Source of the DNA: Domibacillus tundrae
Lineage (GTDB): Bacteria; Bacillota; Bacilli; Bacillales; Domibacillaceae
Direction of reading: 5' to 3'
DNA: 64,000 bases
Assembly (NCBI RefSeq): GCF_000970675.1
Contig: NZ_LAJA01000001.1
Coordinates: forward strand, 744,001-808,000
Below, piece after piece: positions 36,869-47,757 of the stretch. Position 1 is the first letter of the stretch; each line of letters opens with the position of its first letter. Under the pieces are notes generated by a model. The model was not told the origin of the DNA and searched no databases. It saw nothing but the letters and a program-made list of their open reading frames with translations. Made by a program: the position numbers and the translations under genes.

Positions 36869-37435
36869 GTGGCAGAAGAGCAAAAGCCATTGACGGAAGA
36901 AAAGCCGATTGATCAAACGGCTTCTTCCGAAGAAGAAAACGGGTCCGTTGAAATGGAAGAAACGATTATTGAAGAAGTAATTGAGGAATCGAAAGAAGAA
37001 CAGCTTCAAAAGCAGCTGGATGAATCAGAAAACCGCTATTTGCGCTTGCTAGCGGATTTTGATAATTTCCGGCGCCGGGCAAACCTGGACCGGGAAGCGC
37101 TGGAAAAATATCGTGCACAAAAATTAGTAACCGAACTTTTGCCGGTGCTTGATAATTTTGAGCGGGCGCTGCAAGTAACGCCTGAACACGATGAAACAAA
37201 ATCAGTGCTTCAAGGCATGGAAATGGTCTACAAAACACTCGTAACGGCTCTTGAAGGAGAAGGGGTGGAAACAATTGAAACGGTGGGTAAGCCGTTTGAT
37301 CCGACAGTCCATCAAGCAGTTATGACAGACAGTGATGAATCGGCAGAACCTAATTCGGTTTTAGCTGAGCTTCAAAAAGGATATAAGCTAAAAGACCGGG
37401 TGATCCGCCCATCTATGGTAAAAGTGAATCAATAA
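36869..37435 (+). CDS. grpE: Nucleotide exchange factor GrpE
   Basis: DnaK co-chaperone of 188 residues. An acidic, disordered N-terminus leads to the long coiled coil ([20 protein letters not shown]) and the beta-domain that ends [19 protein letters not shown] at 36869 lies after TTGGAGGTGG; the ATG at 36851 precedes the ribosome binding site. Confidence 0.97.
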   Translation: MAEEQKPLTEEKPIDQTASSEEENGSVEMEETIIEEVIEESKEEQLQKQLDESENRYLRLLADFDNFRRRANLDREALEKYRAQKLVTELLPVLDNFERALQVTPEHDETKSVLQGMEMVYKTLVTALEGEGVETIETVGKPFDPTVHQAVMTDSDESAEPNSVLAELQKGYKLKDRVIRPSMVKVNQ

Positions 37436-37453
37436 TATTTTGATAAGCAATGA

Positions 37454-39307
<1,854 letters not shown>

Positions 39308-39317
39308 GCGCCAGCTA

Positions 39318-39366
39318 CACGAAAAAGTCAAAGTCAGCGGTTTTCCGGCTTTGGCTTTTTTCGTGA
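39318..39366 (+). terminator. Terminator between dnaK and dnaJ
   Basis: CACGAAAAAGTCAAAG (39318-39333) pairs with CTTTGGCTTTTTTCGTG (39349-39365), with an inner CGG-TTTT-CCG. The T-run is inside the right arm. Partial read-through to dnaJ is possible. Confidence 0.75.
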
Positions 39367-39436
39367 AACAATTTACCATCTAAAGGCCGATGTATGTTAA
39401 AATAGCGGTTATGTGAATGAAACGGGAGTGAAAACG

Positions 39437-40561
39437 GTGAGCAAACGGGATTATTATGAGGTATTAGGTATTGAGAAAAGTGCGCCTAAAGATGAAATTA
39501 AAAAAGCATATCGGAAGCTGTCAAAAAAATTTCATCCAGATATTAATAAAGAGCCAGGTGCAGACGAAAAATTCAAAGAAATCTCTGAAGCATATGAAGT
39601 GTTAAGTGACGATTCAAAAAAAGCCCAATATGATCAATTTGGCCACGCAGGTCCTCAGCAGGGTGGTTTTGGCGGCGGTGGATTCTCTGGCTTTGGCGGC
39701 GGATTTGATGATATTTTCAGCACATTTTTTGGCGGCGGCGGCGGTGGACGCAGACGCGATCCGAATGCGCCGCGTCAAGGAGATGATCTTCAATATACGA
39801 TGGCATTGTCATTTGAAGAAGCGGTTTTTGGCGTGGAAAAAGATATTACGATTCCAAAAGAAGAAGAGTGCGGAACATGCCATGGCAGCGGTGCAAAACC
39901 AGGAACGTCTCCTGAAACGTGCTCGCATTGTGGCGGCGTGGGCCAGGTAAATGTGGAACAAAACACGCCATTTGGCCGTGTAGCGACACGCCGCACATGT
40001 CATCATTGCAGCGGTACAGGCAAAATGATCAAAGAAAAATGTTCAACATGCGGCGGTGACGGCCGTGTAACAAAAAATAAGACGATTAATGTAAAAGTTC
40101 CAGCAGGTATTGATGAAGGACAGCAAATTCGTTTATCCGGACAAGGTGAAGCCGGCATAAATGGTGGACCAGCAGGTGATTTGTACGTTGTTTTCCGTGT
40201 GCGGGAACATGAATTGTTTGAGCGGGATGGCGATGATATCTATTGTGAAATGCCAATCACATTCGTCCAGGCAGCGCTTGGTGATGAAATTGAAGTACCG
40301 ACCGTTCACGGCAAAGTGAAGCTGAAAGTGCCTGCGGGTACACAAAGCGGAACGAGATTCCGTCTTCGTGGCAAAGGCGTGGCAAACGTCAGAGGTTTCG
40401 GAACAGGCGATCAGCACGTTCATGTCAAAGTAATCACACCGGTTAAATTAAATGAAAAGCAAAAGCAGCTTCTTCGTGAGTTTGCGGAAGTAAGCGGTGA
40501 ACAGCCAAGCGAAGAAGATGGCTTTTTCGATAAAGTCAAACGCGCGCTCAAGCGTGACTAA
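39437..40561 (+). CDS. dnaJ: Chaperone protein DnaJ (Hsp40)
   Basis: DnaK co-chaperone of 374 residues. J-domain with HPDINKE, Gly/Phe-rich linker, four CxxCxGxG zinc motifs ([32 protein letters not shown]) and the C-terminal peptide-binding domain. GTG at 39437 gives the usual start [11 protein letters not shown]; the ATG at 39413 precedes the ribosome binding site GGGAGTG. Confidence 0.98.
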   Translation: MSKRDYYEVLGIEKSAPKDEIKKAYRKLSKKFHPDINKEPGADEKFKEISEAYEVLSDDSKKAQYDQFGHAGPQQGGFGGGGFSGFGGGFDDIFSTFFGGGGGGRRRDPNAPRQGDDLQYTMALSFEEAVFGVEKDITIPKEEECGTCHGSGAKPGTSPETCSHCGGVGQVNVEQNTPFGRVATRRTCHHCSGTGKMIKEKCSTCGGDGRVTKNKTINVKVPAGIDEGQQIRLSGQGEAGINGGPAGDLYVVFRVREHELFERDGDDIYCEMPITFVQAALGDEIEVPTVHGKVKLKVPAGTQSGTRFRLRGKGVANVRGFGTGDQHVHVKVITPVKLNEKQKQLLREFAEVSGEQPSEEDGFFDKVKRALKRD

Positions 40562-40585
40562 ATGGCATGATGGGAGCTGACACAA

Positions 40586-41530
40586 ATGAAGTGGTCAGAA
40601 ATTTGCATTGAAACCGTAAACGATGCAGTCGAGCCGATTTCGAATATTTTACATGAAGCGGGTGCAAGCGGCGTTGTCATTGAAGACCGTGCTGAACTGG
40701 ACAAAAAACGAGAAAGCGGCCTTTTTGGCGAATTGTACGAACTGAATCCCAGTGATTATCCGGATGAAGGCGTGGCCGTTAAAGCGTATTTGCCGGTAAA
40801 TAGCTTTTTACAAGAAACTGTTGATGATATTACAGCGGCTGTGAAAAATTTATCTGTTTATCAAATTGATACGGGAAAGCTTGGTGTATCAGTCAGTGAA
40901 GTGCATGAAGAAGACTGGGCAACCGCGTGGAAACAATATTACAATCCGGTTAAAATTTCTGAAAAATTCACGATTGTTCCAACATGGGAAGATTATGAAC
41001 CTTTTTCAACGGACGAACTGATTATTGAACTAGACCCGGGCATGGCGTTTGGGACGGGCACTCATCCAACAACGGTTATGTGCTTGCAGGCACTTGAGCG
41101 GTTTGTACAGCCGAATCAACATATTGTAGATGTCGGAACCGGCTCCGGTGTGTTAGCCATTGGCGCCGCGCTGCTGGGTGCTTCTCGTGTCACAGCGCTT
41201 GATTTAGATGAAGTAGCGGTATCGGCGGCTCGTCAAAACGTTGCGTTAAATCGTGTGGAAAATATTGTATCTGTTTCTAAAAATAATTTAATTGACGGAA
41301 TTGATGAGCAGCCGGACGTGATTGTATCGAATATTTTGGCGGAAGTGATCATTTCTTTTACAGATGATGTTGCCTCTATTTTGCTGCCGGGTGGATTCTT
41401 CATTGCATCAGGGATCATCGGGCAGAAAAAAGACGACGTCCGTAAAGCGATGACAGCTGCCGGCTTGGTTATCGAAGAAACCGTCGTGATGGAAGACTGG
41501 GTATGCATCGTCGGCAAAAAAGCGGAATAA
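40586..41530 (+). CDS. prmA: Ribosomal protein L11 methyltransferase
   Basis: SAM-dependent methyltransferase of 314 residues that modifies ribosomal protein L11. N-terminal substrate-recognition domain, then MAFGTGTHPTT and the SAM motif VDVGTGSGVLAIGAA with VSNILAEVI. It sits 24 bp after dnaJ, the conserved order. Confidence 0.96.
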   Translation: MKWSEICIETVNDAVEPISNILHEAGASGVVIEDRAELDKKRESGLFGELYELNPSDYPDEGVAVKAYLPVNSFLQETVDDITAAVKNLSVYQIDTGKLGVSVSEVHEEDWATAWKQYYNPVKISEKFTIVPTWEDYEPFSTDELIIELDPGMAFGTGTHPTTVMCLQALERFVQPNQHIVDVGTGSGVLAIGAALLGASRVTALDLDEVAVSAARQNVALNRVENIVSVSKNNLIDGIDEQPDVIVSNILAEVIISFTDDVASILLPGGFFIASGIIGQKKDDVRKAMTAAGLVIEETVVMEDWVCIVGKKAE

Positions 41531-41543
41531 TTGAGGTGCAAAA

Positions 41544-42293
41544 ATGCAGCGATATTTTTTAACAAACGAGCAGGATGAACAAAATATCCTATTTTCAAAA
41601 GAAGATATCCACCACATCCGCCGCGTTATGCGCATGGAAGAAGGCGATCATGTTTATACCGTGTTTCCAGATGGCAGGGCGGCTGTGGCTGTGCTGACAA
41701 ATGTAACGGATACGTCTATTGTTGCGAAAGTGGAAGAGTGGCTGGCACACTCGGCTGAATTGCCGGTAGAAGTTGTTCTGGCGTGCGGTCTTGTGAAAGG
41801 CGATAAATTCGATTATATTATACAGAAAGGAACAGAACTCGGCGCTGCCGGGTTTGTTCCATTTGAAGCCGAACGTTCGATTGTAAAGTGGGACCTTAAA
41901 AAAGGAGCCAAAAAAATAGAACGATGGCAAAAGATTGCTAAAGAAGCAGCTGAACAGTCTCATCGAAATCGGATTCCGGCTGTGGCAGAGCCGATGTCAG
42001 TTACACAAATTATTGAGCATGGAAACATGTTTGATGTAAAACTATTTGCTTATGAAGAAACTGCTAAATCCGGGGAAATGCCTGCTTTTTATGAGGCAGT
42101 CAGCGGCTTGGAATCCGGCAGGCGCATGCTCGCTGTTACCGGTCCGGAAGGTGGATTTTCTGAAAAAGAAGCCGCTCGGCTGCAGGGAGCGGGATTTATT
42201 CCATGCGCACTTGGGCCGAGAATTTTGCGGGCGGAAACCGCTCCTTTATATGTGCTGTCAGCAGTTTCTTTTTACTTAGAATTGAAGAGGTGA
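41544..42293 (+). CDS. rsmE: 16S rRNA (uracil1498-N3)-methyltransferase
   Basis: SPOUT-class methyltransferase of 249 residues. The N-terminal PUA-like domain opens MQRYFLTNEQ, and the knot region shows AVTGPEGGFSEKEA and LGPRILRAETAPLYVLS. Located 13 bp after prmA and 5 bp before mtaB. Confidence 0.96.
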   Translation: MQRYFLTNEQDEQNILFSKEDIHHIRRVMRMEEGDHVYTVFPDGRAAVAVLTNVTDTSIVAKVEEWLAHSAELPVEVVLACGLVKGDKFDYIIQKGTELGAAGFVPFEAERSIVKWDLKKGAKKIERWQKIAKEAAEQSHRNRIPAVAEPMSVTQIIEHGNMFDVKLFAYEETAKSGEMPAFYEAVSGLESGRRMLAVTGPEGGFSEKEAARLQGAGFIPCALGPRILRAETAPLYVLSAVSFYLELKR

Positions 42294-42298
42294 TTTAC

Positions 42299-43630
42299 AT
42301 GCCAACAGTGGCATTTCATACGTTAGGCTGCAAAGTAAACCATTATGAGACAGAAGCAATCTGGCAGCTGTTCGAGCAAAATGGCTACGAGCGGACGGAT
42401 TTTGAAAAAACATCGGATGTATATGTCATTAATACATGTACGGTGACAAATACAGGAGATAAAAAAAGCCGGCAGGTTATTCGCCGTGCTGTGCGCAAAA
42501 ATCCGGATGCGGTCATTTGTGTAACAGGCTGTTATGCGCAGACGTCTCCAGCTGAAATTATGGCGATTCCGGGTGTAGATGTCGTCGTCGGCACACAGGA
42601 CCGAATCAAAATGCTTGAGTATATTGAGCAGTTTAAACAAGAGCGCCAGCCGATCAATGCAGTGGGCAATATTATGAAAAACCGTGTGTATGAAGAATTA
42701 GATGTTCCTGCATTTACAGACCGGACACGGGCTTCACTGAAAATTCAGGAAGGCTGCAACAACTTCTGCACATTTTGCATCATTCCTTGGGCGCGCGGCT
42801 TAATGCGGTCGCGTGATCCGGAAGAAGTCATCCGCCAGGCGAACCAGCTTGTTCGGTCCGGTTATCAGGAAATTGTCCTGACAGGCATTCATACAGGCGG
42901 TTATGGATCTGACTTTAAAGATTATAATCTGGCCATGCTGCTTCGTGACCTGGAAACAAAAGTGCCGGGTTTAAAACGGATTCGTATTTCATCGATCGAA
43001 GCGAGTCAGTTAACGGATGAAGTCATTGACGTCATCGACAAGTCCAATATTGTTGTCCGCCATATGCATATTCCGCTTCAATCTGGATCGGATACCGTGT
43101 TAAAACGTATGCGCCGTAAATATACAATGGCTGCCTTTGCAGACCGGATCAATCGCTTAAAAGAAGCACTGCCAGGTCTTGCTGTCACGTCAGATGTCAT
43201 TGTTGGATTCCCTGGTGAAACGGAAGAAGAATTTATGGAAACGTACAATTTCATTAAGGAGCATCAATTTTCCGAGTTGCACGTATTCCCTTATTCCAAA
43301 CGGACAGGCACACCAGCAGCCCGGATGGACGATCAGGTTCATGAAGAAATCAAAAATGAACGTGTCCACAAACTAATTGCGTTATCAGACCAGCTTGCGA
43401 AAGAGTACGCGGCACAATTCGAAAATGAAGTGCTTGAAGTTATTCCGGAGGAGCCTTTTAAAGAAGGCGGCGAAGGGCTTTACAGTGGTTATACTGATAA
43501 CTATTTAAAAGTGGTTTTCCCGGCAACAGAAGACATGGTTGGGAAAATTGTAAAAGTGAAAGTAACAAAAGCAGGCTACCCATATAATGAAGGGCAGTTT
43601 GTTCGCGTGCTTGAAGCAGCAATAGTGTAA
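42299..43630 (+). CDS. mtaB: tRNA t6A37 methylthiotransferase MtaB
   Basis: Radical SAM methylthiotransferase of 443 residues that makes ms2t6A at position 37 of ANN-decoding tRNAs. The N-terminal cluster cysteines are in LGCKVNHYE, NTCTVTNTG and VTGCYAQ; the radical SAM motif is CNNFCTFC; a TRAM domain ends the protein. ATG at 42299 follows GAAGAGGTGA; the open frame back to 42203 overlaps rsmE out of context. Confidence 0.95.
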   Translation: MPTVAFHTLGCKVNHYETEAIWQLFEQNGYERTDFEKTSDVYVINTCTVTNTGDKKSRQVIRRAVRKNPDAVICVTGCYAQTSPAEIMAIPGVDVVVGTQDRIKMLEYIEQFKQERQPINAVGNIMKNRVYEELDVPAFTDRTRASLKIQEGCNNFCTFCIIPWARGLMRSRDPEEVIRQANQLVRSGYQEIVLTGIHTGGYGSDFKDYNLAMLLRDLETKVPGLKRIRISSIEASQLTDEVIDVIDKSNIVVRHMHIPLQSGSDTVLKRMRRKYTMAAFADRINRLKEALPGLAVTSDVIVGFPGETEEEFMETYNFIKEHQFSELHVFPYSKRTGTPAARMDDQVHEEIKNERVHKLIALSDQLAKEYAAQFENEVLEVIPEEPFKEGGEGLYSGYTDNYLKVVFPATEDMVGKIVKVKVTKAGYPYNEGQFVRVLEAAIV

Positions 43631-43656
43631 AACCGGCGAATCCGCCGGTTTTTTTC
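43631..43656 (+). terminator. Terminator of the dnaJ-mtaB operon
   Basis: AACCGGCG-AATC-CGCCGGTT followed by T5, right at the mtaB stop. Confidence 0.94.
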
Positions 43657-43734
43657 GTCTATTTTCTCGCATACCGCTTTGAATGGTGGTAAAATGAAGA
43701 GGTACGGACAACTAACTGAAAGGGGATCATTTTA

Positions 43735-44418
43735 ATGATTACCGATACATTTGGAAATATCGCAAAAACAATTGATCATACACTCTTAAAAGCAGATGCA
43801 ACAAAAGAAGAAGTAGCAAAATTATGCGAAGAAGCAAACCGGCACGGATTTGCTTCTGTCTGCATCAATCCGGCCCGCGTTAAGCAAGCGGCAGAATTGC
43901 TTCGTGGATCTGAAGTAAAAGTTTGTACGGTCATTGGGTTTCCGCTGGGTGCAACGATTACCGAAGTAAAGGCGTTTGAAACAAAAACGGCCATTGAGCA
44001 TGGCGCGACAGAGGTCGACATGGTCATCAACATCGGTGCGTTAAAAGATGGCGCTATAGAAGTGGTTGAAAAAGATATTAAAGCGGTTGTTGCCTCCGCA
44101 AAGGGAAAAGCACTCGTGAAAGTTATTATTGAAACGAGCCTTCTCACAGAGAAGGAAAAGAAAACAGCTTGTGAATTAGCAGTAGCAGCAGGTGCGGATT
44201 ATGTAAAGACATCTACAGGTTTTTCATCTGGCGGTGCAACTGAAAGTGACATTCGTTTAATGCGTGAAACAGTCGGACCAAAAATCGGTGTAAAAGCATC
44301 AGGCGGTGTCCGCACACAGCAGGATGCGATGACAATGGTTAAAGCGGGCGCAACACGAATTGGTGCAAGCTCCGGTATTGCGATTGTGACAGGAGTTGAA
44401 GGAGAAGCAGGCTACTAA
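43735..44418 (+). CDS. deoC: Deoxyribose-phosphate aldolase
   Basis: Class I aldolase of 227 residues cleaving 2-deoxyribose 5-phosphate to acetaldehyde and glyceraldehyde 3-phosphate. The Schiff-base lysine is in DYVKTSTGF, with the proton-relay lysine in VKASGGVR. In B. subtilis deoC is with pdp and nupC; here it stands alone between mtaB and rpsU. Ribosome binding site AAAGGGG. No clear operator seen. Confidence 0.96.
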   Translation: MITDTFGNIAKTIDHTLLKADATKEEVAKLCEEANRHGFASVCINPARVKQAAELLRGSEVKVCTVIGFPLGATITEVKAFETKTAIEHGATEVDMVINIGALKDGAIEVVEKDIKAVVASAKGKALVKVIIETSLLTEKEKKTACELAVAAGADYVKTSTGFSSGGATESDIRLMRETVGPKIGVKASGGVRTQQDAMTMVKAGATRIGASSGIAIVTGVEGEAGY

Positions 44419-44445
44419 TTGTGTATCTTTTGTAAAGAAAGTTTC

Positions 44446-44474
44446 TTGACCGGGCTGGGAGCATGTATTATAAT
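44446..44474 (+). promoter_or_regulatory. Sigma-A promoter of rpsU-yqeY
   Basis: TTGACC (44446-44451), 17-bp spacer, TATAAT (44469-44474). Confidence 0.9.
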
Positions 44475-44527
44475 AGTTCAGTACATGGAATTTCCATCGT
44501 AATGTGTTCGGAGGGAGGGAAAAAGAA

Positions 44528-44701
44528 ATGTCAAAAACTGTTGTTCGCAAAAACGAATCGCTTGAGGATGCTCTTCGCCGTTTCAAGAAAACTGTTTCTA
44601 AAACTGGCACCCTGCAGGAGTACAGAAAGCGCGAATTTTATGATAAACCAAGCGTGAAACGCAAAAAGAAATCTGAAGCAGCTCGTAAACGTAAGTTCTA
44701 A
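44528..44701 (+). CDS. rpsU: Ribosomal protein S21
   Basis: Basic 30S protein of 57 residues, [20 protein letters not shown] start and lysine/arginine-rich end. ATG at 44528 follows the very strong CGGAGGGAGGG. yqeY follows by 13 bp. Confidence 0.98.
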   Translation: MSKTVVRKNESLEDALRRFKKTVSKTGTLQEYRKREFYDKPSVKRKKKSEAARKRKF

Positions 44702-44714
44702 GAGGAGGTTTTTT

Positions 44715-45161
44715 ATGAGTCTTCTCGGACGTCTTAATGACGAGATGAAGCAAGCGATGAAGAACAAAGAGAAAGAAAAACTGACAGTCATCCGCATGCT
44801 GAAAGCTGCATTGCAAAATGAAAGCATTAAAGCAGGCGGCCGCGACCTGACGGAAGAGGAAGAACTGACAGTCCTTTCTCGCGAAGTGAAACAGCGCAAA
44901 GACTCCCTCCATGAGTTTGAAAAAGCCGGCCGTGAGGATCTTGTGGCCAAAATTCAGACTGAACTGACTTACGTGAACGAATATATGCCGGAACAGCTTT
45001 CAGAAGAAGATGTGTCGGCCATTGTTGATGAAACAATCGCTGAAACCGGTGCTTCTGCGAAAGCGGACATGGGAAAAGTGATGGCTTCGCTTATGCCGAA
45101 AGTAAAAGGCAAAGCGGATGGATCGCTTGTAAACCGTCTTGTCCAGCAAAAGCTTTCTTAA
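44715..45161 (+). CDS. yqeY: GatB/YqeY domain-containing protein
   Basis: A 148-residue helical protein beginning [20 protein letters not shown] and ending [14 protein letters not shown], like the tail domain of GatB. It is thought to interact with tRNA-related enzymes; exact role unknown. Co-transcribed with rpsU. Confidence 0.94.
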   Translation: MSLLGRLNDEMKQAMKNKEKEKLTVIRMLKAALQNESIKAGGRDLTEEEELTVLSREVKQRKDSLHEFEKAGREDLVAKIQTELTYVNEYMPEQLSEEDVSAIVDETIAETGASAKADMGKVMASLMPKVKGKADGSLVNRLVQQKLS

Positions 45162-45197
45162 AAAACTGCCGTCCAATTAGGACGGCAGTTTTTTATT
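45162..45197 (+). terminator. Terminator of rpsU-yqeY
   Basis: AAAACTGCCGTCC, loop AATTA, GGACGGCAGTTTT, then TTATTTT. Begins at the yqeY stop. Confidence 0.95.
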
Positions 45198-45230
45198 TTA
45201 AATTAAAAAAGTACATATTTTTGGACGATA

Positions 45231-45256
45231 TTCAGCTCCAGGCGCCTTACGCTTTT
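45231..45256 (+). repeat. Dispersed repeat, copy C (core only)
   Basis: Joins the left end of the family (TTCAGCTCCAG) directly to the right end (GCGCCTTACGCTTTT), without the about 150-bp middle of copies A and B. It lies in the gap before the nfeD gene. Confidence 0.7.
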
Positions 45257-45333
45257 ATTATTATGAAACTTTTTGCCTGTTTATTCCGTATAAATGAGAA
45301 AGAACCTGCAGAAAGGCGGTGAGACATATTCCA

Positions 45334-46038
45334 ATGAAAAAATGGGCGGGATTGCTTGCAGGCGTTCCATTCCTATTCGCATTTGATGGCAGTGGAAGAT
45401 TTGTCGATTTTGCCACAAACCCAATTGTTGTTATGATTCTTTTATCGGCTATGCTGACAGGATTTATTTTAGAATTGTTTACGCCGGGCTTTGGAATACC
45501 CGGGGCTGTCGGCACGCTTGCATTGATCATTTTTACTGCAGGTCACTTCATGTCAGGGGATGCCGGTATTTTGACAGTGCTGCTCATTGTGGCTGGGGTC
45601 GTCTTTATCTTGGCAGAAGTTATTTTGCCGGGTGGAATCGTTGGCTTTATTGGCTTCTTGCTTTTTGCGGCAGGCGTTCTTTTTGCTGGAGCAAGTTTGC
45701 TTTGGACAGCCATTTCCCTTTTGATCGCCTTTATGATCGCAACAGCAGCACTGATTTTAATGGTAAAGGTGTTGGGGAAAGAAATGAAATTTTTCAAGAA
45801 ATTCATTTTAAGCGATTCGACGGATACAGAACGCGGATATGTATCAAACGTTACACGGACAGACTTAATTGGGAAAGTAGGAAGAGCTAAAACGGCACTG
45901 CGCCCATCTGGAACGGTTGTGATTGATGGAGAGCGTGTTGATGCTGTCGCAGAAGGTGTTTTCATCGCAGGTGGGAAAGAAGTAGCTGTCGTTAAAACAG
46001 AAGGCGTCCGAGTTGTTGTAAGAGAGATTGAATCATAA
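45334..46038 (+). CDS. NfeD family protein, short form (YqeZ-like partner of FloA)
   Basis: A 234-residue membrane protein. A hydrophobic N-terminus is followed by a four-helix membrane region (about 30-150) and a C-terminal OB-fold domain (DLIGKVGRAKTALRPSGTVVIDG). NfeD proteins pair with SPFH proteins. The B. subtilis neighbour YqeZ is a long form with an N-terminal ClpP-like protease domain, which is missing here. Start ATG 45334 or GTG 45319; the ribosome binding site GGCGGTGAG suits the former. Confidence 0.85.
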   Translation: MKKWAGLLAGVPFLFAFDGSGRFVDFATNPIVVMILLSAMLTGFILELFTPGFGIPGAVGTLALIIFTAGHFMSGDAGILTVLLIVAGVVFILAEVILPGGIVGFIGFLLFAAGVLFAGASLLWTAISLLIAFMIATAALILMVKVLGKEMKFFKKFILSDSTDTERGYVSNVTRTDLIGKVGRAKTALRPSGTVVIDGERVDAVAEGVFIAGGKEVAVVKTEGVRVVVREIES

Positions 46039-46053
46039 AGGAGGAATTATTGT

Positions 46054-47049
46054 ATGTTTGCAGGTAATACCATTCTTTTGATTGCAGCCATTGCCGGCGC
46101 GATCATTTTACTAAGTATTTTGTTAACTCTCGTCCCGGTTGCGCTTTGGATTTCAGCGCTCGCGGCTGGCGTTAAAATCAGTATTTTCACGTTAATCGGT
46201 ATGCGTCTTCGCCGTGTTATACCAAATCGAATTGTGAATCCGCTTATTAAAGCATCTAAAGCAGGACTTGGTTTAAATATTAATCAGCTTGAAAGTCATT
46301 ATTTAGCCGGAGGGAATGTTGACCGTGTTGTCAATGCTTTGATTGCGGCGCACCGTGCAAATATTGAGCTGTCATTTGAGCGTGCCGCTGCGATTGACCT
46401 TGCAGGCCGTGACGTGTTGGAAGCTGTTCAAATGAGTGTAAATCCGAAAGTGATCGAAACGCCATTTATTGCGGGTGTGGCGATGAACGGAATTGAAGTA
46501 AAAGCAAAAGCGCGGATTACCGTAAGGGCCAATATTGACCGCCTTGTCGGTGGTGCAGGTGAAGAAACAATCGTTGCGCGTGTCGGCGAAGGGATCATTA
46601 GTACAATTGGTTCCAGCGAACATCATAAAAAAGTACTTGAAAATCCAGATATGATTTCACAAACTGTCTTAAATAAAGGTCTTGATTCCGGAACGGCTTT
46701 TGAAATTTTATCCATTGATATTGCAGACGTGGATATCGGCAAAAATATCGGCGCAGAACTTCAGACGGAACAAGCGGAAGCGGATAAAAACATCGCTCAG
46801 GCGAAAGCGGAAGAGCGTCGTGCGATGGCTGTTGCGAAAGAGCAGGAAATGAGAGCGCGCGTTGAAGAAATGCGGGCGAAAGTTGTTGAAGCGGAAGCGG
46901 ATGTCCCGCTTGCAATGGGTGAAGCGCTTCGTGCCGGAAATATCGGAGTCATGGATTACTTGAACATTCAAAACTTATCCGCGGATACGGACATGCGTGG
47001 TGCGATCAGCAGTCTTGGCGACAAGAAAAAAGACCATAAGAATGACTAA
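46054..47049 (+). CDS. floA: Flotillin-like protein FloA
   Basis: SPFH-domain protein of 331 residues that organises functional membrane microdomains. An N-terminal hydrophobic hairpin (about 6-45) anchors it, then the PHB/SPFH domain, then an EA-rich helical region ([20 protein letters not shown]) for oligomerisation. Same length as B. subtilis FloA (YqfA). Ribosome binding site AAAGGAGG. Confidence 0.96.
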   Translation: MFAGNTILLIAAIAGAIILLSILLTLVPVALWISALAAGVKISIFTLIGMRLRRVIPNRIVNPLIKASKAGLGLNINQLESHYLAGGNVDRVVNALIAAHRANIELSFERAAAIDLAGRDVLEAVQMSVNPKVIETPFIAGVAMNGIEVKAKARITVRANIDRLVGGAGEETIVARVGEGIISTIGSSEHHKKVLENPDMISQTVLNKGLDSGTAFEILSIDIADVDIGKNIGAELQTEQAEADKNIAQAKAEERRAMAVAKEQEMRARVEEMRAKVVEAEADVPLAMGEALRAGNIGVMDYLNIQNLSADTDMRGAISSLGDKKKDHKND

Positions 47050-47073
47050 TTTAACCGTAAGGGGGTCATTGCA

Positions 47074-47439
47074 ATAGAAGCGCTAATATTTGCCGTTATT
47101 GCCGGTTTGATCTCGATGTTTTTTAATAAAAATGAGAAGCAGGAAAAATCTAAAAAAAACAAACAAAAAGTAGAGCGGAAAATAAAAGAAATGGCCGGAC
47201 AAATGGAGCGTAAACCGGCAGAAAAAGCTTCAACTGTTATGCCCTCCATAGAACAAAAGGAGCCATTAGGACCGAAATCCGCAAATAATGAAGAAAAGCC
47301 CTCTCGGTCTACACGACCGAAAAGAATAAAGAAAAAAGAACCGATATCTGTTATTGACACGTGGACGGGTGAAGACATGATTAAAGGAATTGTATTGTCA
47401 GAAGTGCTTGGACCACCGAAGTCGAAACGCAAAAAGTGA
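47074..47439 (+). CDS. Small membrane protein after floA, apparent non-canonical start
   Basis: The frame codes for an N-terminal membrane helix (EALIFAVIAGLISMFF) followed by a lysine- and glutamate-rich cytoplasmic tail of about 100 residues. No ATG, GTG or TTG precedes the helix in frame: ATT at 47068 and ATA at 47074 are the only candidates near the ribosome binding site AAGGGGG (47059-47065). ATA 47074 has ideal spacing. The first conventional start, TTG at 47107, would cut the helix. Position matches yqfB of B. subtilis but I cannot confirm homology. Confidence 0.6.
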   Translation: MEALIFAVIAGLISMFFNKNEKQEKSKKNKQKVERKIKEMAGQMERKPAEKASTVMPSIEQKEPLGPKSANNEEKPSRSTRPKRIKKKEPISVIDTWTGEDMIKGIVLSEVLGPPKSKRKK

Positions 47440-47444
47440 TGAGT

Positions 47445-47490
47445 GCCCCTTTTTTTTCATACATATATGAAAAAGAAAGGGGCGTTTTTT
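47445..47490 (+). terminator. Long hairpin ending the floA operon and covering the yqfC ribosome site
   Basis: GCCCCTTTTTTTTCAT (47445-47460) pairs with ATGAAAAAGAAAGGGGC (47467-47483), followed by GT6 that runs straight into the yqfC ATG. The right arm contains AAAGGGG, the yqfC ribosome binding site. The loop carries CATACATA, close to a sigma-E -10 element. Confidence 0.7.
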
Positions 47491-47757
47491 ATGAAGTGGA
47501 TGGGAAAGATGGCCGGTCTGCCGGAAGACGCTGTCGGACGGATTCCGAGGGTTGTCATGATTGGTAATAGCAAAGTAGTTGTTTATAATGCCGAGAAACT
47601 AGAACAGTTTACCAATCAGTTCGTACGCATTCAACTGTCGAATGCCACGCTTGAAATACAGGGGAAATCACTGGAAGTATTAGAACTAATGCCTGCTGAA
47701 GTGGTGATTGAAGGGGAAATTACTTCGGTTTGTATGAAGGAAAAGAAACGTGGCTGA
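47491..47757 (+). CDS. yqfC: Sporulation protein YqfC
   Basis: An 88-residue protein of the YabP/YqfC family (PRVVMIGNSKVVVYNAEKL), no membrane segment. In B. subtilis yqfC-yqfD belong to the sigma-E regulon. ATG at 47491 is preferred over 47467, which lies in the hairpin. Overlaps yqfD by 8 nt. Confidence 0.9.
   Translation: MKWMGKMAGLPEDAVGRIPRVVMIGNSKVVVYNAEKLEQFTNQFVRIQLSNATLEIQGKSLEVLELMPAEVVIEGEITSVCMKEKKRG

Noticed and set aside
39366-39436. Separate promoter or CIRCE for dnaJ
   Set aside because: A TAAAAT hexamer is seen but without a -35 at proper spacing, and no inverted TTAGCACTC.
45543-45965. 140-codon frame opposite the nfeD gene
   Set aside because: Threonine, serine, lysine and proline-rich shadow of the sense membrane protein; no start signal.
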